Assembly (NCBI GenBank): GCA_017963165.1
Contig: JAGCTZ010000123.1
Location: forward strand, 1 to 31,193
Source: Treponema sp.
Lineage (GTDB): Bacteria > Spirochaetota > Spirochaetia > Treponematales > Treponemataceae
DNA: 31,193 bases
Reading direction: 5' to 3'
The notes below the pieces were generated by a model that searched no databases, was not told where the DNA came from, and saw only the letters and a program-made list of their open reading frames with translations. A program made the position numbers and the translations under genes. Each line of letters begins with the position of its first letter. Position 1 is the first letter of the stretch. Positions 15,437-23,989 of the stretch are shown here, one piece after another.

Positions 15437-17914
15437 ATGAAGTTCGGACACTTTGATGACGCCAACCGCGAGTATGTTATTGAAACACCTCGCACACCTT
15501 ACCCTTGGATCAATTATCTTGGAACACAGGGATTTTTCTCATTAATTTCTAATACTGCCGGAGGATACAGCTTCTATAAAGACGCACGTCTCCGCCGTAT
15601 TACACGTTACCGCTATAACAATGTACCTATCGACATGGGCGGACGTTATTTTTACATCAATGACAATGGTACAATCTGGAATCCGGGCTGGTCTCCTGTA
15701 AAGACAGAACTTGATTCTTACGAATGCCGCCATGGTATGGGCTATACAATCATTACAGGTAAAAAGAATGACCTTAAAGCACAGGTTACTTTCTTTGTAC
15801 CACAGGACTACAATGGAGAAGTTCAGCAGGTAGTTCTTACAAACGAAGGCTCAAGCGACAAAACCTTCAAATTCTGGTCATTTGCAGAATGGTGTCTCTG
15901 GGATGCACAGGATGACTGCACAAACTTCCAGCGCAACTTTTCTACAGGCCGTGTAGAAATTAAAGATTCTGTAATTTATCATAAAACTGAATACCGCGAC
16001 CGCCGCAATCACTACGCTTTCTATTCTGTAAACGACAAGATTGACGGCTACGATACAGACCGCGACACATTCATCGGTTTGTACAACGGCTTCCATAATC
16101 CACAGGCTGTTCTTGACGGCAAATGCGGAAACTCTCTTGCAGACGGATGGTCTCCAATTGCATCACACTACAAGGAAATCACTCTGGCTGCCGGTGAAAG
16201 CAAAACTTTGGTATTCGTTCTTGGATACGTAGAAATGCCTGTTGAAAAGAAATTCGAAGCAGACGGCAAGACAATCAATAAAGAAACTGCTCTTGCTATG
16301 ATTGAAAAATACAACACTCCAGAAAAGTTTGCTGCAGGTATGAAAGAGCTCCGCGCTTACTGGGACAAGCTCCTTGGCATTTTGAACGTAAATACACCGG
16401 AAGACAAGGTAAACCGCATGGTAAATATCTGGAACCAGTATCAGTGTATGGTTACCTTCAACCTTTCACGTTCTGCTTCATACTTTGAATCAGGAATTGG
16501 ACGTGGAATGGGCTTCCGCGATTCTAACCAGGATATTTTGGGATTCGTTCACCAGATTCCCGACCGCGCACGTGAACGCCTTATTGACATTGCTTCTACT
16601 CAGCTCGAAGACGGTGGCTGTTATCACCAGTATCAGCCACTTACAAAAAAAGGAAATGCAGATATTGGCGGCGACTTCTCTGATGACCCATTATGGATGA
16701 TTCTTTCTGTTTCTGCATACATTAAGGAAACAGGTGATTGGTCAATTCTTGATGCAAAGGTTCCTTACGACAATGATGAATCTAAAGCTAAGTCAATGCT
16801 CGATCATCTTACAGTAAGCTTCTACCACATTGTAAACAACAAGGGACCACACGGACTTCCACTTGCAATGCGCGCAGACTGGAACGACTGTATCAACCTT
16901 TCATGCTTCTCTGACACACCGGGAGAAAGCTTCCAGACATATACAAACCCTAAATTCAAGGCAGAAGGCGGCTATTCAAAGGTTGCAGAATCTGTATTTG
17001 TTGCTGCCCTCTTTACTTACGTTGGACCAAACTTCGTAGGAATCTTAAACCACTTGGGTAAGAAAGACGAAGCTGCTAAGGCTCAGGCAGAAATCGACAA
17101 GATGAAGAAAGTAATGATGGATTCAGCCTGGGACGGAAACTGGTTTATGCGTGCATACGATGCAAACGGCCAGAAAATGGGTTCTAAAGAATGCGAAGAA
17201 GGACAGATTTTCATTGAGCCACAGGGCTTTGCAATCATGTCTGATATCGACAAGGACGTTGCAAAGAAAACTCTTGCCGCAATTGACGAGCGCCTGAATA
17301 CAAAGCACGGTCTTGTTTTGAACAACCCTGCATTCTCTAAGTACTACATTCAGTACGGTGAGATTTCTACATATCCGGGCGGATACAAGGAAAATGCCGG
17401 TATCTTTACACATAACAACGCATGGATTATCTGTGCTGCAGCTTACGCAGGCGAAGGTGACCAGGCATTCAAATACTACTCAGAAATTGCACCTGCTTAT
17501 ACAGAAGAAACCTCTGATCTTCACAAGACAGAGCCTTATGTATACGGCCAGATGATTGGTGGTAAAGACGCTGGTTCAGACCTCGGTCAGACAGGCAAGA
17601 ACTTTGGTCAGGGCAAGAACTCTTGGCTTACAGGAACTGCTGCCTGGAACATGGTTGCCATCAGCCAGTACATTCTTGGTATTCAGCCAGACTTTGACGG
17701 ACTTAAGGTAGATCCTTCTATTCCTGCTAACTGGGATGGCTTTACTGCAACACGTCTTTTCCGTGGTGCCAAATACAACATTACAATTAAAAACCCAAGC
17801 CACGTTTGCAAGGGCGTAAAATCAATGGTTGTAGATGGTTCTGCAGTTGAAGGCTGCGTAGTACCATTCGTTGAAGGCAAAAAAGAAGTCAATGTTGAAA
17901 TTACATTAGGATAA
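15437..17914 (+). CDS. cbp: Cellobiose phosphorylase (GH94)
   Basis: An 825-residue cytoplasmic enzyme that splits cellobiose with phosphate into alpha-glucose 1-phosphate and glucose, saving ATP in cellulose-degrading communities. It follows the known cellobiose phosphorylase sequence from end to end: [111 protein letters not shown] with the catalytic-site Asp pair 481/484, [37 protein letters not shown] and [12 protein letters not shown]. Length is the family norm. The start at ATG 15437 is set by AGGAGA and by homology beginning at this Met; an upstream in-frame start at 15398 overlaps the -10. It pairs with the GH43 gene in a plant-glycan module. Confidence 0.97.
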   Translation: MKFGHFDDANREYVIETPRTPYPWINYLGTQGFFSLISNTAGGYSFYKDARLRRITRYRYNNVPIDMGGRYFYINDNGTIWNPGWSPVKTELDSYECRHGMGYTIITGKKNDLKAQVTFFVPQDYNGEVQQVVLTNEGSSDKTFKFWSFAEWCLWDAQDDCTNFQRNFSTGRVEIKDSVIYHKTEYRDRRNHYAFYSVNDKIDGYDTDRDTFIGLYNGFHNPQAVLDGKCGNSLADGWSPIASHYKEITLAAGESKTLVFVLGYVEMPVEKKFEADGKTINKETALAMIEKYNTPEKFAAGMKELRAYWDKLLGILNVNTPEDKVNRMVNIWNQYQCMVTFNLSRSASYFESGIGRGMGFRDSNQDILGFVHQIPDRARERLIDIASTQLEDGGCYHQYQPLTKKGNADIGGDFSDDPLWMILSVSAYIKETGDWSILDAKVPYDNDESKAKSMLDHLTVSFYHIVNNKGPHGLPLAMRADWNDCINLSCFSDTPGESFQTYTNPKFKAEGGYSKVAESVFVAALFTYVGPNFVGILNHLGKKDEAAKAQAEIDKMKKVMMDSAWDGNWFMRAYDANGQKMGSKECEEGQIFIEPQGFAIMSDIDKDVAKKTLAAIDERLNTKHGLVLNNPAFSKYYIQYGEISTYPGGYKENAGIFTHNNAWIICAAAYAGEGDQAFKYYSEIAPAYTEETSDLHKTEPYVYGQMIGGKDAGSDLGQTGKNFGQGKNSWLTGTAAWNMVAISQYILGIQPDFDGLKVDPSIPANWDGFTATRLFRGAKYNITIKNPSHVCKGVKSMVVDGSAVEGCVVPFVEGKKEVNVEITLG

Positions 17915-17925
17915 TGGTGGGAAGG

Positions 17926-17985
17926 CCCTTCGACAGGCTCAGGGACCACACACGAATCATTGGAGGCCCTGAGCCTGTCGAAGGG
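17926..17985. repeat. Inverted pair of the interspersed repeat (copies 3 and 4)
   Basis: CCCTTCGACAGGCTCAGGG (17926-17944) and its exact reverse complement (17967-17985) face each other across 22 nt and could form a 19-bp perfect stem in RNA. The pair lies just after the cellobiose phosphorylase stop and before the terminator. Confidence 0.85.
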
Positions 17986-17992
17986 GCCAAAT

Positions 17993-18028
17993 AAAAAAAG
18001 ACTGCCCTTTTTGGACAGTCTTTTTTTT
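17993..18028. terminator. Bidirectional terminator between cbp and the rubredoxin gene
   Basis: A7-GACTG pairs with CAGTC-T7 around a short CCCTTTTTGGA loop, with A and T tracts on both sides. It can stop cellobiose phosphorylase transcription (plus strand) and rubredoxin transcription (minus strand), which converge here. Confidence 0.85.
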
Positions 18029-18045
18029 CGCTCGACAAGGCGTTT

Positions 18046-18204
18046 TTATTCAATTATAAACTTGCTTTTATCTGCACCACACTCAGGGCATTTGTAATCA
18101 TCTGGCACATCTTTCCATTCTGTTCCTGGAGCAATTCCACTTTTTTCATCGCCCTGATCCTTATCGTACACATATCCGCAATTATCACACTGCATTCTTT
18201 CCAT
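18046..18204 (-). CDS. Rubredoxin
   Basis: A 52-residue one-iron electron carrier. Both CxxC-G iron knuckles are present: CDNCGYVYD (Cys6 and Cys9) and CPECGADKSKF near the C-terminus. GIAPGTEWKDVPDDYKCP lies between them as in all rubredoxins. GGAG lies 11 nt before the ATG. In anaerobes rubredoxin passes electrons to rubrerythrin or superoxide reductase in oxygen defence, or to other reductases; no such partner is adjacent. It stands alone between the terminator and the Na/Pi transporter gene. Confidence 0.95.
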   Translation of the reverse strand: MERMQCDNCGYVYDKDQGDEKSGIAPGTEWKDVPDDYKCPECGADKSKFIIE

Positions 18205-18316
18205 AATATCTGAATCTCCATATAAACAAATAGAATTTAAAAACTCTCTACATATTATATTTTACCACCACCTTTCTATTCGGGCAATGGAAAAATTAAC
18301 AAATTTAGGGGAAACT

Positions 18317-19969
18317 TTATGCACTAACTAAAGCACTTGAAATATTAAAGCAGTTATCGCCTATATGCTCGATGGCGCGAACAATATCAATATACAAAAG
18401 CTCGGCTTTAACATCGGCACCACTTTCCAGACGCTTACGCGCAACCTTTTTAAGAGATTTACGGAATGCATCAATTCCATCTTCAAGCTCTCGTGCAAGC
18501 TCAAGCTTTTCGGGCGTAATCTGTTTATTAATATTTATGCGAATAAACTGCAGGAACTGGCGAACAAGCTCGATATAAGGCAAAAGTCTTTCCAGATCCT
18601 CTGTTTTGAATTCCATCTTTTTTTCTATAGAACGACAAATAAGCATAATTGTTCCGTAGCAGCTGTCGCTCATATTTTCAAGTTCATCTACAATCTGAAT
18701 CATATTACTTACGTGATTCAACTGTTTTTCTGTAAGCTGAAGGCTTTCGCATTTTATAAGGTAATGAGTAATCTGCTCGTGCATCTGGTCTACATAACCT
18801 TCTGTTTCGGCCATAAGCTCCTGATACTTTTCTGTAAAGCCCTCGTTTCGCTTTGTAACACCAATCTGAATCTTATCGAACATGTCCGTTACAACATCTG
18901 TCATATCGGCAATTGCTTTTTCAACCTGAATGATGTGAGTAGCAACGCTGTCTTTTGTAGCAAGCTCTGTAAATTCCAGACGGAACACTTTCTTTTCATC
19001 TGCAGGATCATCTTTAATGATGAGCTGTGAAAGCTTAACAAGTACCGGCTGCATTGGCAAAAGCACAACTGTAGACAAAATCTTGAAAACAGTATGAAAC
19101 ATAGAAATGCGGATTGCCATATTTGAAGGGTCGTTGTGCCCAGGTGTAAGCATTACAACAAGACGCAGGAACGGATGGAAGAATATGAGTACAAGCACTG
19201 TACCAAATACGTTGAACATAACGTGAATCAAAGCAGAACGGCGGGCGTCGGCACTTGTTCCTATTGCAGCAAGAATTGCATCTATTGTAGAACCAATGTT
19301 ACTACCAAGTGTCATTGCAGCAGCAAGCTCCCATTTAATGAGACCTGTATATGCCATTGTAATTACGATTGCAGAAAAAGCTGATGATGAATGAAGCAGG
19401 GCTGTAATAAGAATACCAATAATAAATCCGATTGTAAGTGCAATAAAGCCTGTGCCCTGAATCTTAAAAAGCCATCCAAGCTGTTCTGGTGTAAATACAT
19501 CTGTCAATCCGGAAAGACCAAGGAAAAGCATACCAAAACCCATGATAGCTTCACCAAAGTTTTTACCAGTGTTCTTTTTAATTAATCTGTAAAGGAAATA
19601 ACCAAGACCAAAAAGCGGGATTGCAAAAGCAGAAATCTTAAAATTAAAACCAAAGATGGAAACAATCCAGGCAGTAATTGTTGTACCGATGTTGGCACCA
19701 AAAACAACACCTACAGACTGCGTAAGAGTCATAAGGCCGGCGTTTACAAACGTAACAACCATTACAGTCGTAGCGCCCGATGACTGAATAATCATCGTTA
19801 CTATAAGACCTGTAAGCAGGGCAACAAATCGGTTGCCTGTTATAACACTAAGAGCACGTTGAAGTTTTTCTCCCGCACTTTTCTGAACTCCATCAGACAT
19901 GAGCTTCATTCCATAAAGCAGGAATGCAAGACTTCCAAGGAGCTGGATAATCGGGGTTATGACACTCAT
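18317..19969 (-). CDS. Na/Pi cotransporter family protein with C-terminal PhoU domain
   Basis: A 550-residue membrane protein. The N-terminal half (about 1-330) has about eight hydrophobic segments and the two inverted Na/Pi-II repeats. The first carries the family motif IIQSSGATTVMVVTFVNAG with GANIGTT following; the second is LLHSSSAFSAIVITMAY with GSNIGSTIDA. The usual QSSSA of the second repeat is HSSSA, which might affect ion coupling. From about 345 to the end lies a helical PhoU-like cytoplasmic domain (VEKAIADMTDVVTDMFDK, VDELENMSDSCYGTIM, VRAIEHIGDNCFNISSAL). The family exports or imports phosphate with sodium. The start follows TATTAT by 6 nt without a ribosome binding site, so the mRNA appears leaderless. 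Confidence 0.92.
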   Translation of the reverse strand: MSVITPIIQLLGSLAFLLYGMKLMSDGVQKSAGEKLQRALSVITGNRFVALLTGLIVTMIIQSSGATTVMVVTFVNAGLMTLTQSVGVVFGANIGTTITAWIVSIFGFNFKISAFAIPLFGLGYFLYRLIKKNTGKNFGEAIMGFGMLFLGLSGLTDVFTPEQLGWLFKIQGTGFIALTIGFIIGILITALLHSSSAFSAIVITMAYTGLIKWELAAAMTLGSNIGSTIDAILAAIGTSADARRSALIHVMFNVFGTVLVLIFFHPFLRLVVMLTPGHNDPSNMAIRISMFHTVFKILSTVVLLPMQPVLVKLSQLIIKDDPADEKKVFRLEFTELATKDSVATHIIQVEKAIADMTDVVTDMFDKIQIGVTKRNEGFTEKYQELMAETEGYVDQMHEQITHYLIKCESLQLTEKQLNHVSNMIQIVDELENMSDSCYGTIMLICRSIEKKMEFKTEDLERLLPYIELVRQFLQFIRININKQITPEKLELARELEDGIDAFRKSLKKVARKRLESGADVKAELLYIDIVRAIEHIGDNCFNISSALVSA

Positions 19970-19975
19970 ATAGTG

Positions 19976-20004
19976 ATAATACCGAAAAATACAAACCTTT
20001 TCAA
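19976..20004 (-). promoter_or_regulatory. Na/Pi transporter promoter, apparently leaderless
   Basis: Minus strand TTGAAA (20004-19999), a 17-nt spacer and TATTAT (19981-19976). CACTAT (6 nt) then separates the -10 from the ATG at 19969. There is no room for a 5' leader or a Shine-Dalgarno site. A divergent -35-like TTTTCA overlaps it on the plus strand and could serve the lipoprotein at 20035. Confidence 0.65.
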
Positions 20005-20034
20005 TAAAAAATAAATCTGCTAATATATATCCAA

Positions 20035-20805
20035 ATGAAAAAACTCATAGTATTTATAGCAGCGCTAAGTCTTTTTATGCTTGGCAGCTGTAAGAAAGAA
20101 AAGCCTCAGATTGCAGAAACAGATTTAGTTCAACTGAATATACAGCCTTCGCAGGATATTACGATTCTTGATTCTCAGAATCAACCGTGGCATGTTACAA
20201 ACAAACGTGTATGCGTTATTTTTGGTTACGATTTTAATACTCCCGAAGCAGTTGAAAAATTTACTGCCCTTCTTGGGGAACGCTATGGGCTTGAAAGTGA
20301 CGGTGGTCTTATCTATACGTTGATTTATCCGGATAGTTTTAAGCATGGTGGAAAATCCTATGCTACAGAGCTTACAGCAGCGCTTACAGGAACAGATAAA
20401 GATCTTGCAGGCGTAATAATTCTTGGTGCACCGGAAAACACTCATACAGCTTTTGCAAAGCTTCAGGATTATTGGGAAATGAATGTTCCCTACCCTATTT
20501 ATGCGCTTTTCCCGCAGGATGATGTGCTTGGACTTGAATCTACCTGCGACTTTGTTCTAGACAAGGAACAACAGACAGATTTAACAGGCGACATTGCCCC
20601 GGAAGAAACAGTTTCAGAAATCATTCTGGAAGCTCCAGAAGTTCTTACTGACTGTATTGATTATATGCTTGAAATGGAAGGACCTTTTGTAAAAGACAGC
20701 ACTCTTCCAAAACATATTCAGCAGATGCTTAAGAATAAAAGAATCCATCATTATGTTGATCCGGAGTCTGGCATTCAGTCTATAAATCATTTTATATTGA
20801 ACTAG
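20035..20805 (+). CDS. Lipoprotein with periplasmic-binding-like fold (possibly DUF3798)
   Basis: A 256-residue lipoprotein with signal peptide MKKLIVFIAALSLFMLGSC; the lipidated Cys is residue 19. The body alternates strands and helices as in periplasmic-binding folds: VCVIFGYDF, LIYTLIYPDSF, DLAGVIILGAPENTHTAFAKLQDYW, and VPYPIYALFPQDDVLGLESTCDFVLD. The YPDxF and xGVIIxxAxxxTxxAF pattern is reminiscent of DUF3798 lipoproteins, but this is weak. No ligand can be named. The start has no ribosome binding site; TAATAT lies 8 nt upstream. A metallophosphoesterase follows after 27 nt and may be cotranscribed. Confidence 0.7.
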   Translation: MKKLIVFIAALSLFMLGSCKKEKPQIAETDLVQLNIQPSQDITILDSQNQPWHVTNKRVCVIFGYDFNTPEAVEKFTALLGERYGLESDGGLIYTLIYPDSFKHGGKSYATELTAALTGTDKDLAGVIILGAPENTHTAFAKLQDYWEMNVPYPIYALFPQDDVLGLESTCDFVLDKEQQTDLTGDIAPEETVSEIILEAPEVLTDCIDYMLEMEGPFVKDSTLPKHIQQMLKNKRIHHYVDPESGIQSINHFILN

Positions 20806-20832
20806 TGTGCCCCTACAATTGATATTTATCTT

Positions 20833-21531
20833 ATGATAGAACTTTTACAAAACTCAAATTATCTTATAGGTTCTCAAAGCAGCATAGAAGCGTTAAAAAC
20901 AAAGCATCAGGCACGCATTCTTACAATCTCTGACACCCATGGTGCATGGAGAGGACTTGTAAGAATTGTAAAGCAGTTTGGAGCTGATTGTGACGCGCTT
21001 ATTCTTGCAGGCGACTGCTGGCGCGATTTAGAGGAGCTTTTAGAGCTTGCTGATGAAGACAAAGATTTTTGCAAAATGATTCCGCCCGTTCTTGCATTTG
21101 TTCGTGGCAACGGAGATCCAAGAACATTTCCTGTTACTTATGATATAGGGAAAAATAATCCGGAAGCACGGACACAACCAAAAGGAACTGTTCTTATGCC
21201 AGACAGCCTTATACTTAATGTTAACGGGCATAATATTCTGATTGTTCACGGACACATAGAAGGCGTAGATTTTGGCTATAACAAGCTTGGCCTTGATGCA
21301 AAATTACAGGGAGCAGAATACGTAATTCACGGGCACACACATGTTCCAGTTCAGGCGATCCGCGGTGATTTTACATTTATTAATCCAGGAAGTATAAGCC
21401 GCCCACGCGGAGGCCAACCAGCAAGCTTTGCAATTTTAACGGCAGATGATAATTTCATAGATGCTGCTTTTCTGCGTATTAACGACCCTTTTGGAGACAC
21501 TTCTTCTTATTCGATTTTTAATCCTTATTGA
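20833..21531 (+). CDS. YfcE/MJ0936-type metallophosphodiesterase
   Basis: A 232-residue calcineurin-fold phosphoesterase. Metal-binding motifs appear in order: SDTHGAW (D-x-H), LILAGDCW (GD), VRGNGDPR (GNxD), ILIVHGH and YVIHGHTHVPV (GHxH), ending with the family's FINPGSISRPRGG. The fold and order match the YfcE/MJ0936 group of two-metal phosphodiesterases, whose natural substrates are mostly unknown. The first 28 residues precede the conserved domain, so an alternative later start cannot be excluded; the ATG at 20833 has no clear ribosome binding site. An interspersed repeat follows directly after the stop. Confidence 0.88.
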   Translation: MIELLQNSNYLIGSQSSIEALKTKHQARILTISDTHGAWRGLVRIVKQFGADCDALILAGDCWRDLEELLELADEDKDFCKMIPPVLAFVRGNGDPRTFPVTYDIGKNNPEARTQPKGTVLMPDSLILNVNGHNILIVHGHIEGVDFGYNKLGLDAKLQGAEYVIHGHTHVPVQAIRGDFTFINPGSISRPRGGQPASFAILTADDNFIDAAFLRINDPFGDTSSYSIFNPY

Positions 21532-21602
21532 CCCTTCGACAGGCTCAGGGACCGCTACTATATAGGCTCAGGGATCGCTACTATATAGGCTCAGGGACCG
21601 CA
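21532..21602. repeat. Interspersed repeat copy 5 with 23-bp tandem expansion
   Basis: The core CTTCGACAGGCTCAGGGACC is followed by a tandem 23-bp unit beginning AGGCTCAGGGAYCGCTAC, present about 2.7 times. A further degenerate half (GTCTCAGGAACC) trails into the end of the MBL-fold gene. It lies between two convergent genes. Confidence 0.8.
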
Positions 21603-21613
21603 AGTTGATTGTC

Positions 21614-22285
21614 TCAGGAACCAAAGAAGAAATCTTCGTCGTGTCCGGGGTATACATGAGTGCCAGAAGGGATTTTTTCTCGGAGCATTGCAATACTATG
21701 AATTATCTGTGCTTCGTCTCCGCCAGCCATATCTGTACGGCCGTATCCACCATAAGCAAATATTGTGTCTCCTGAAATCAAGGCGTTTTCTTTTTCATTA
21801 TATAAACAGATTGAACCTGGAGTATGCCCCGGAGTAGAAATAACTTTCCAGTCTTCGCCGCCAAGGCCAGTTCCAACTACGCTCTCAAGAGTCATGCCGT
21901 CTGTCAGCGCAATATCTGCAGGAGGTTGTTCTGCAACAGCTTGAACCAATTCCTGTAGTCCGAAAAACCGGATTACAGAACTGCCCATTGGTCCCGGAGG
22001 ATTAATCAATTCGTTTATTTCTGCTTTATGGATTGCGATTTTTGCTTTTGGAAAGGCCGTTTTTACAGTGGCAATTCCTGTTATGTGGTCAAAATGTGAA
22101 TGTGTAAGAATAATTGCCTTACACTCAAGTTTATGATTTTTTAAATATCCGGTAACAGCATCTTTGTCACCGGAATAAAATGAAGCAGCCGGATCCACCA
22201 CAAAACAGGTTTTATTTACAAGCGGAACAACAATCGTGTTTACTTTGAAAAAACCTGTTCTGATTATATGAATCTTGCTGCTCAT
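21614..22285 (-). CDS. MBL-fold metallo-hydrolase (glyoxalase II-like)
   Basis: A 223-residue metallo-beta-lactamase-fold hydrolase. The zinc-binding motif is THSHFDHITG (HxHxDH at 62-67). STPGHTPGSICLY supplies the next His, ALISGDTIFAYGGYGRTD the bridging Asp, and VYPGHDEDF the final His. This set is typical of glyoxalase II-like thioester hydrolases, though the exact substrate is open. The ATG at 22285 lies 3 nt after the stop of the RNA-binding protein gene, so it is probably translated by coupling; an in-frame TTG one codon earlier is less likely. Its C-terminus ends at FFFGS, short of the recognition domain of true GloB. Confidence 0.9.
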   Translation of the reverse strand: MSSKIHIIRTGFFKVNTIVVPLVNKTCFVVDPAASFYSGDKDAVTGYLKNHKLECKAIILTHSHFDHITGIATVKTAFPKAKIAIHKAEINELINPPGPMGSSVIRFFGLQELVQAVAEQPPADIALTDGMTLESVVGTGLGGEDWKVISTPGHTPGSICLYNEKENALISGDTIFAYGGYGRTDMAGGDEAQIIHSIAMLREKIPSGTHVYPGHDEDFFFGS

Positions 22286-22288
22286 CAA

Positions 22289-23068
22289 TTAGATATTTCC
22301 AAAGGGTTCTTTGTCTGCAGCAGCTTTTTCTGCGGCAGCATAAGCAGCAGCATCTTCTTCGGACATTGCAGCGGCTTCCTGTACAGCAGCAGCTTCTTCT
22401 GCAGGAGCTGTTGCTTCAACTTCTTCCTCTACATCTGCATTTGTATCTTCATCAGACTTCTGACGAGAGAAACTTACAGCAAGCTTGCGTCCACGGTAAT
22501 CGTAACCATTAAGCTTATCAATTGCAGTCTGACAATCTTCTGTATAAAGCTGAACAAATGAATAATTTGCAAGAACCTTAATATCACCAATTCTTTCGCG
22601 GTCAATTCCACCTACTGCAACAATAAGACCAACAAGGTCTCGTGGATAAACACGACGATTCTTACCAATGCTGATAAAAATTGATGTTGCCTTATCTGGA
22701 TCAATTTCTACGCGAGGATGACGTGGATGCTCTTCTGTTTCTGGAGCAGCTTCGGCTGTCTTTGCAAAATCATTTTTATATTCGTTTTTGTAGTTATTTT
22801 TATATTCACGGCCATTGTGACCAAAAGAATTTCTGGCGTTTCTTGAGCCTCTTCCAAAAGAATGGAAATGCTTAAGCGATTCCTTAAGCATATAGGCAAT
22901 TACATACTTGCGGCGAGTAAGAGGAACATATCTCTTAAACATTTTTACTAAATCTAAAAGAGTATCGATATCTTCTTCTGTCGTAATCTTTTCAACTGCA
23001 TTCTGAAGGAATTCAGCTGCCTTTTCTTCATCAATTTCAAAACCACGGTTATAATTATTGTAACCCAT
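22289..23068 (-). CDS. Stand-alone DbpA-type RNA-binding domain protein
   Basis: A 259-residue protein. Residues about 128-202 form the DbpA RNA-binding domain (RRM-like) normally found at the C-terminus of DEAD-box helicases: IFISIGKNRRVYPRDLVGLIVAVGGIDRERIGDIKV, then YSFVQLYTEDCQTAIDKLNGYDYRGRKLAVSFSR. No helicase core precedes it. Instead there is a helical N-terminus (about 12-68), a basic Asn/Arg-rich linker (72-102) and an Ala/Glu-rich acidic tail. AAGGAG precedes the ATG. A role in rRNA or mRNA binding is likely from the domain alone; the helicase partner, if any, is elsewhere. The MBL-fold gene follows 3 nt downstream. Confidence 0.82.
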   Translation of the reverse strand: MGYNNYNRGFEIDEEKAAEFLQNAVEKITTEEDIDTLLDLVKMFKRYVPLTRRKYVIAYMLKESLKHFHSFGRGSRNARNSFGHNGREYKNNYKNEYKNDFAKTAEAAPETEEHPRHPRVEIDPDKATSIFISIGKNRRVYPRDLVGLIVAVGGIDRERIGDIKVLANYSFVQLYTEDCQTAIDKLNGYDYRGRKLAVSFSRQKSDEDTNADVEEEVEATAPAEEAAAVQEAAAMSEEDAAAYAAAEKAAADKEPFGNI

Positions 23069-23089
23069 AATTAAATCTCCTTAAAAAAA

Positions 23090-23989
23090 TCATTGCAGTT
23101 TTACTGCATAGCCCGAATCAATCTTTATAAAGCCTGTACGTAATAATAACGACTCCAGAAATTCGGGTACAAATATTTGAGGCAAAATAAGCCATGTTTT
23201 TCCCAGCTTCTTAAATTCTGAAAGGCACATAGAAATCAACTCTGTACCTATTCCCAAGCCACGGAAAGCAACAGGAACAAAAAGGCTTGTTATGATCATA
23301 ACCTTTTCCTGTTTATCTGATACACAAGATACCGTAACACAACCTGCAAAATCATCCGAAAAACTGCGGCAAACAAATCCTGAAACACCTCTTGCAGCAG
23401 CAGAATCAAACTGCTTAATCCAAAGGTCATATATTGCCTGCAATAATTCTTCGCTCAGGTTTTCATTACGTTCTTTAAAAGCTGCGTTAAATGAAAGCAC
23501 AAGTTCCTGTCTGTTAACATCCGGATTATATTCCATAAAAGAAAAATCATCATGAATCAAACTGTCGTCCGATTCCGGAACATAATCTAGTTTTTCAAGA
23601 CCCCATACTTCACGCAGATTATTATACCAACCGTTGATATAACACATCATTTTTCTGTTTTTAAATATGTGCCACTTTTTTTCAACTTCGGGATAATCTT
23701 TTATTACATTTCTAAAATTTCTAAATACCCCCCTTCCAGAATGAAGAACTTCCTGCAACGACTCATGCGCCAATGGAGAATTCAGCTGATTTACAAAATC
23801 CTCGCGTAATTTAAAGCCTGCTGCCGAATCCCATTCCGGTAATTCATAAAAGTTTTCATCATCTCCCGACAGTACGTCAGTTTTTTCTACAAGTTCATTC
23901 TGCGCTGCATCTACAAGAAACTGTTTTTCCTGATTATCCAGAGCAGATTGAATCTGATTCAAAAGACTGTCGGTAAGTAAGAATGTCAT
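23090..23989 (-). CDS. UPF0158-GNAT fusion acetyltransferase
   Basis: A 299-residue two-part protein. Residues about 1-135 resemble UPF0158 (DSAAGFKLREDFVNQLN, HSGRGVFRNFRNVIKDYPEVEKKWHIF). Residues about 160-299 are a GNAT acetyltransferase with the acetyl-CoA pyrophosphate loop R243-G-L-G-I-G (VPVAFRGLGIGTELI) and C-terminal LLRTGFIKIDSGYAVKL. The acceptor substrate is unknown. The start codon overlaps the clpP stop by 1 nt (TAATG), so the two are coupled in one operon. No ribosome binding site of note is seen, in keeping with coupling. Confidence 0.82.
   Translation of the reverse strand: MTFLLTDSLLNQIQSALDNQEKQFLVDAAQNELVEKTDVLSGDDENFYELPEWDSAAGFKLREDFVNQLNSPLAHESLQEVLHSGRGVFRNFRNVIKDYPEVEKKWHIFKNRKMMCYINGWYNNLREVWGLEKLDYVPESDDSLIHDDFSFMEYNPDVNRQELVLSFNAAFKERNENLSEELLQAIYDLWIKQFDSAAARGVSGFVCRSFSDDFAGCVTVSCVSDKQEKVMIITSLFVPVAFRGLGIGTELISMCLSEFKKLGKTWLILPQIFVPEFLESLLLRTGFIKIDSGYAVKLQ

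Noticed and set aside
18365..19030. A 221-codon plus-strand open frame opposite the Na/Pi transporter
   Set aside because: Antisense shadow of the PhoU-containing half; no start signals and no recognisable domains.
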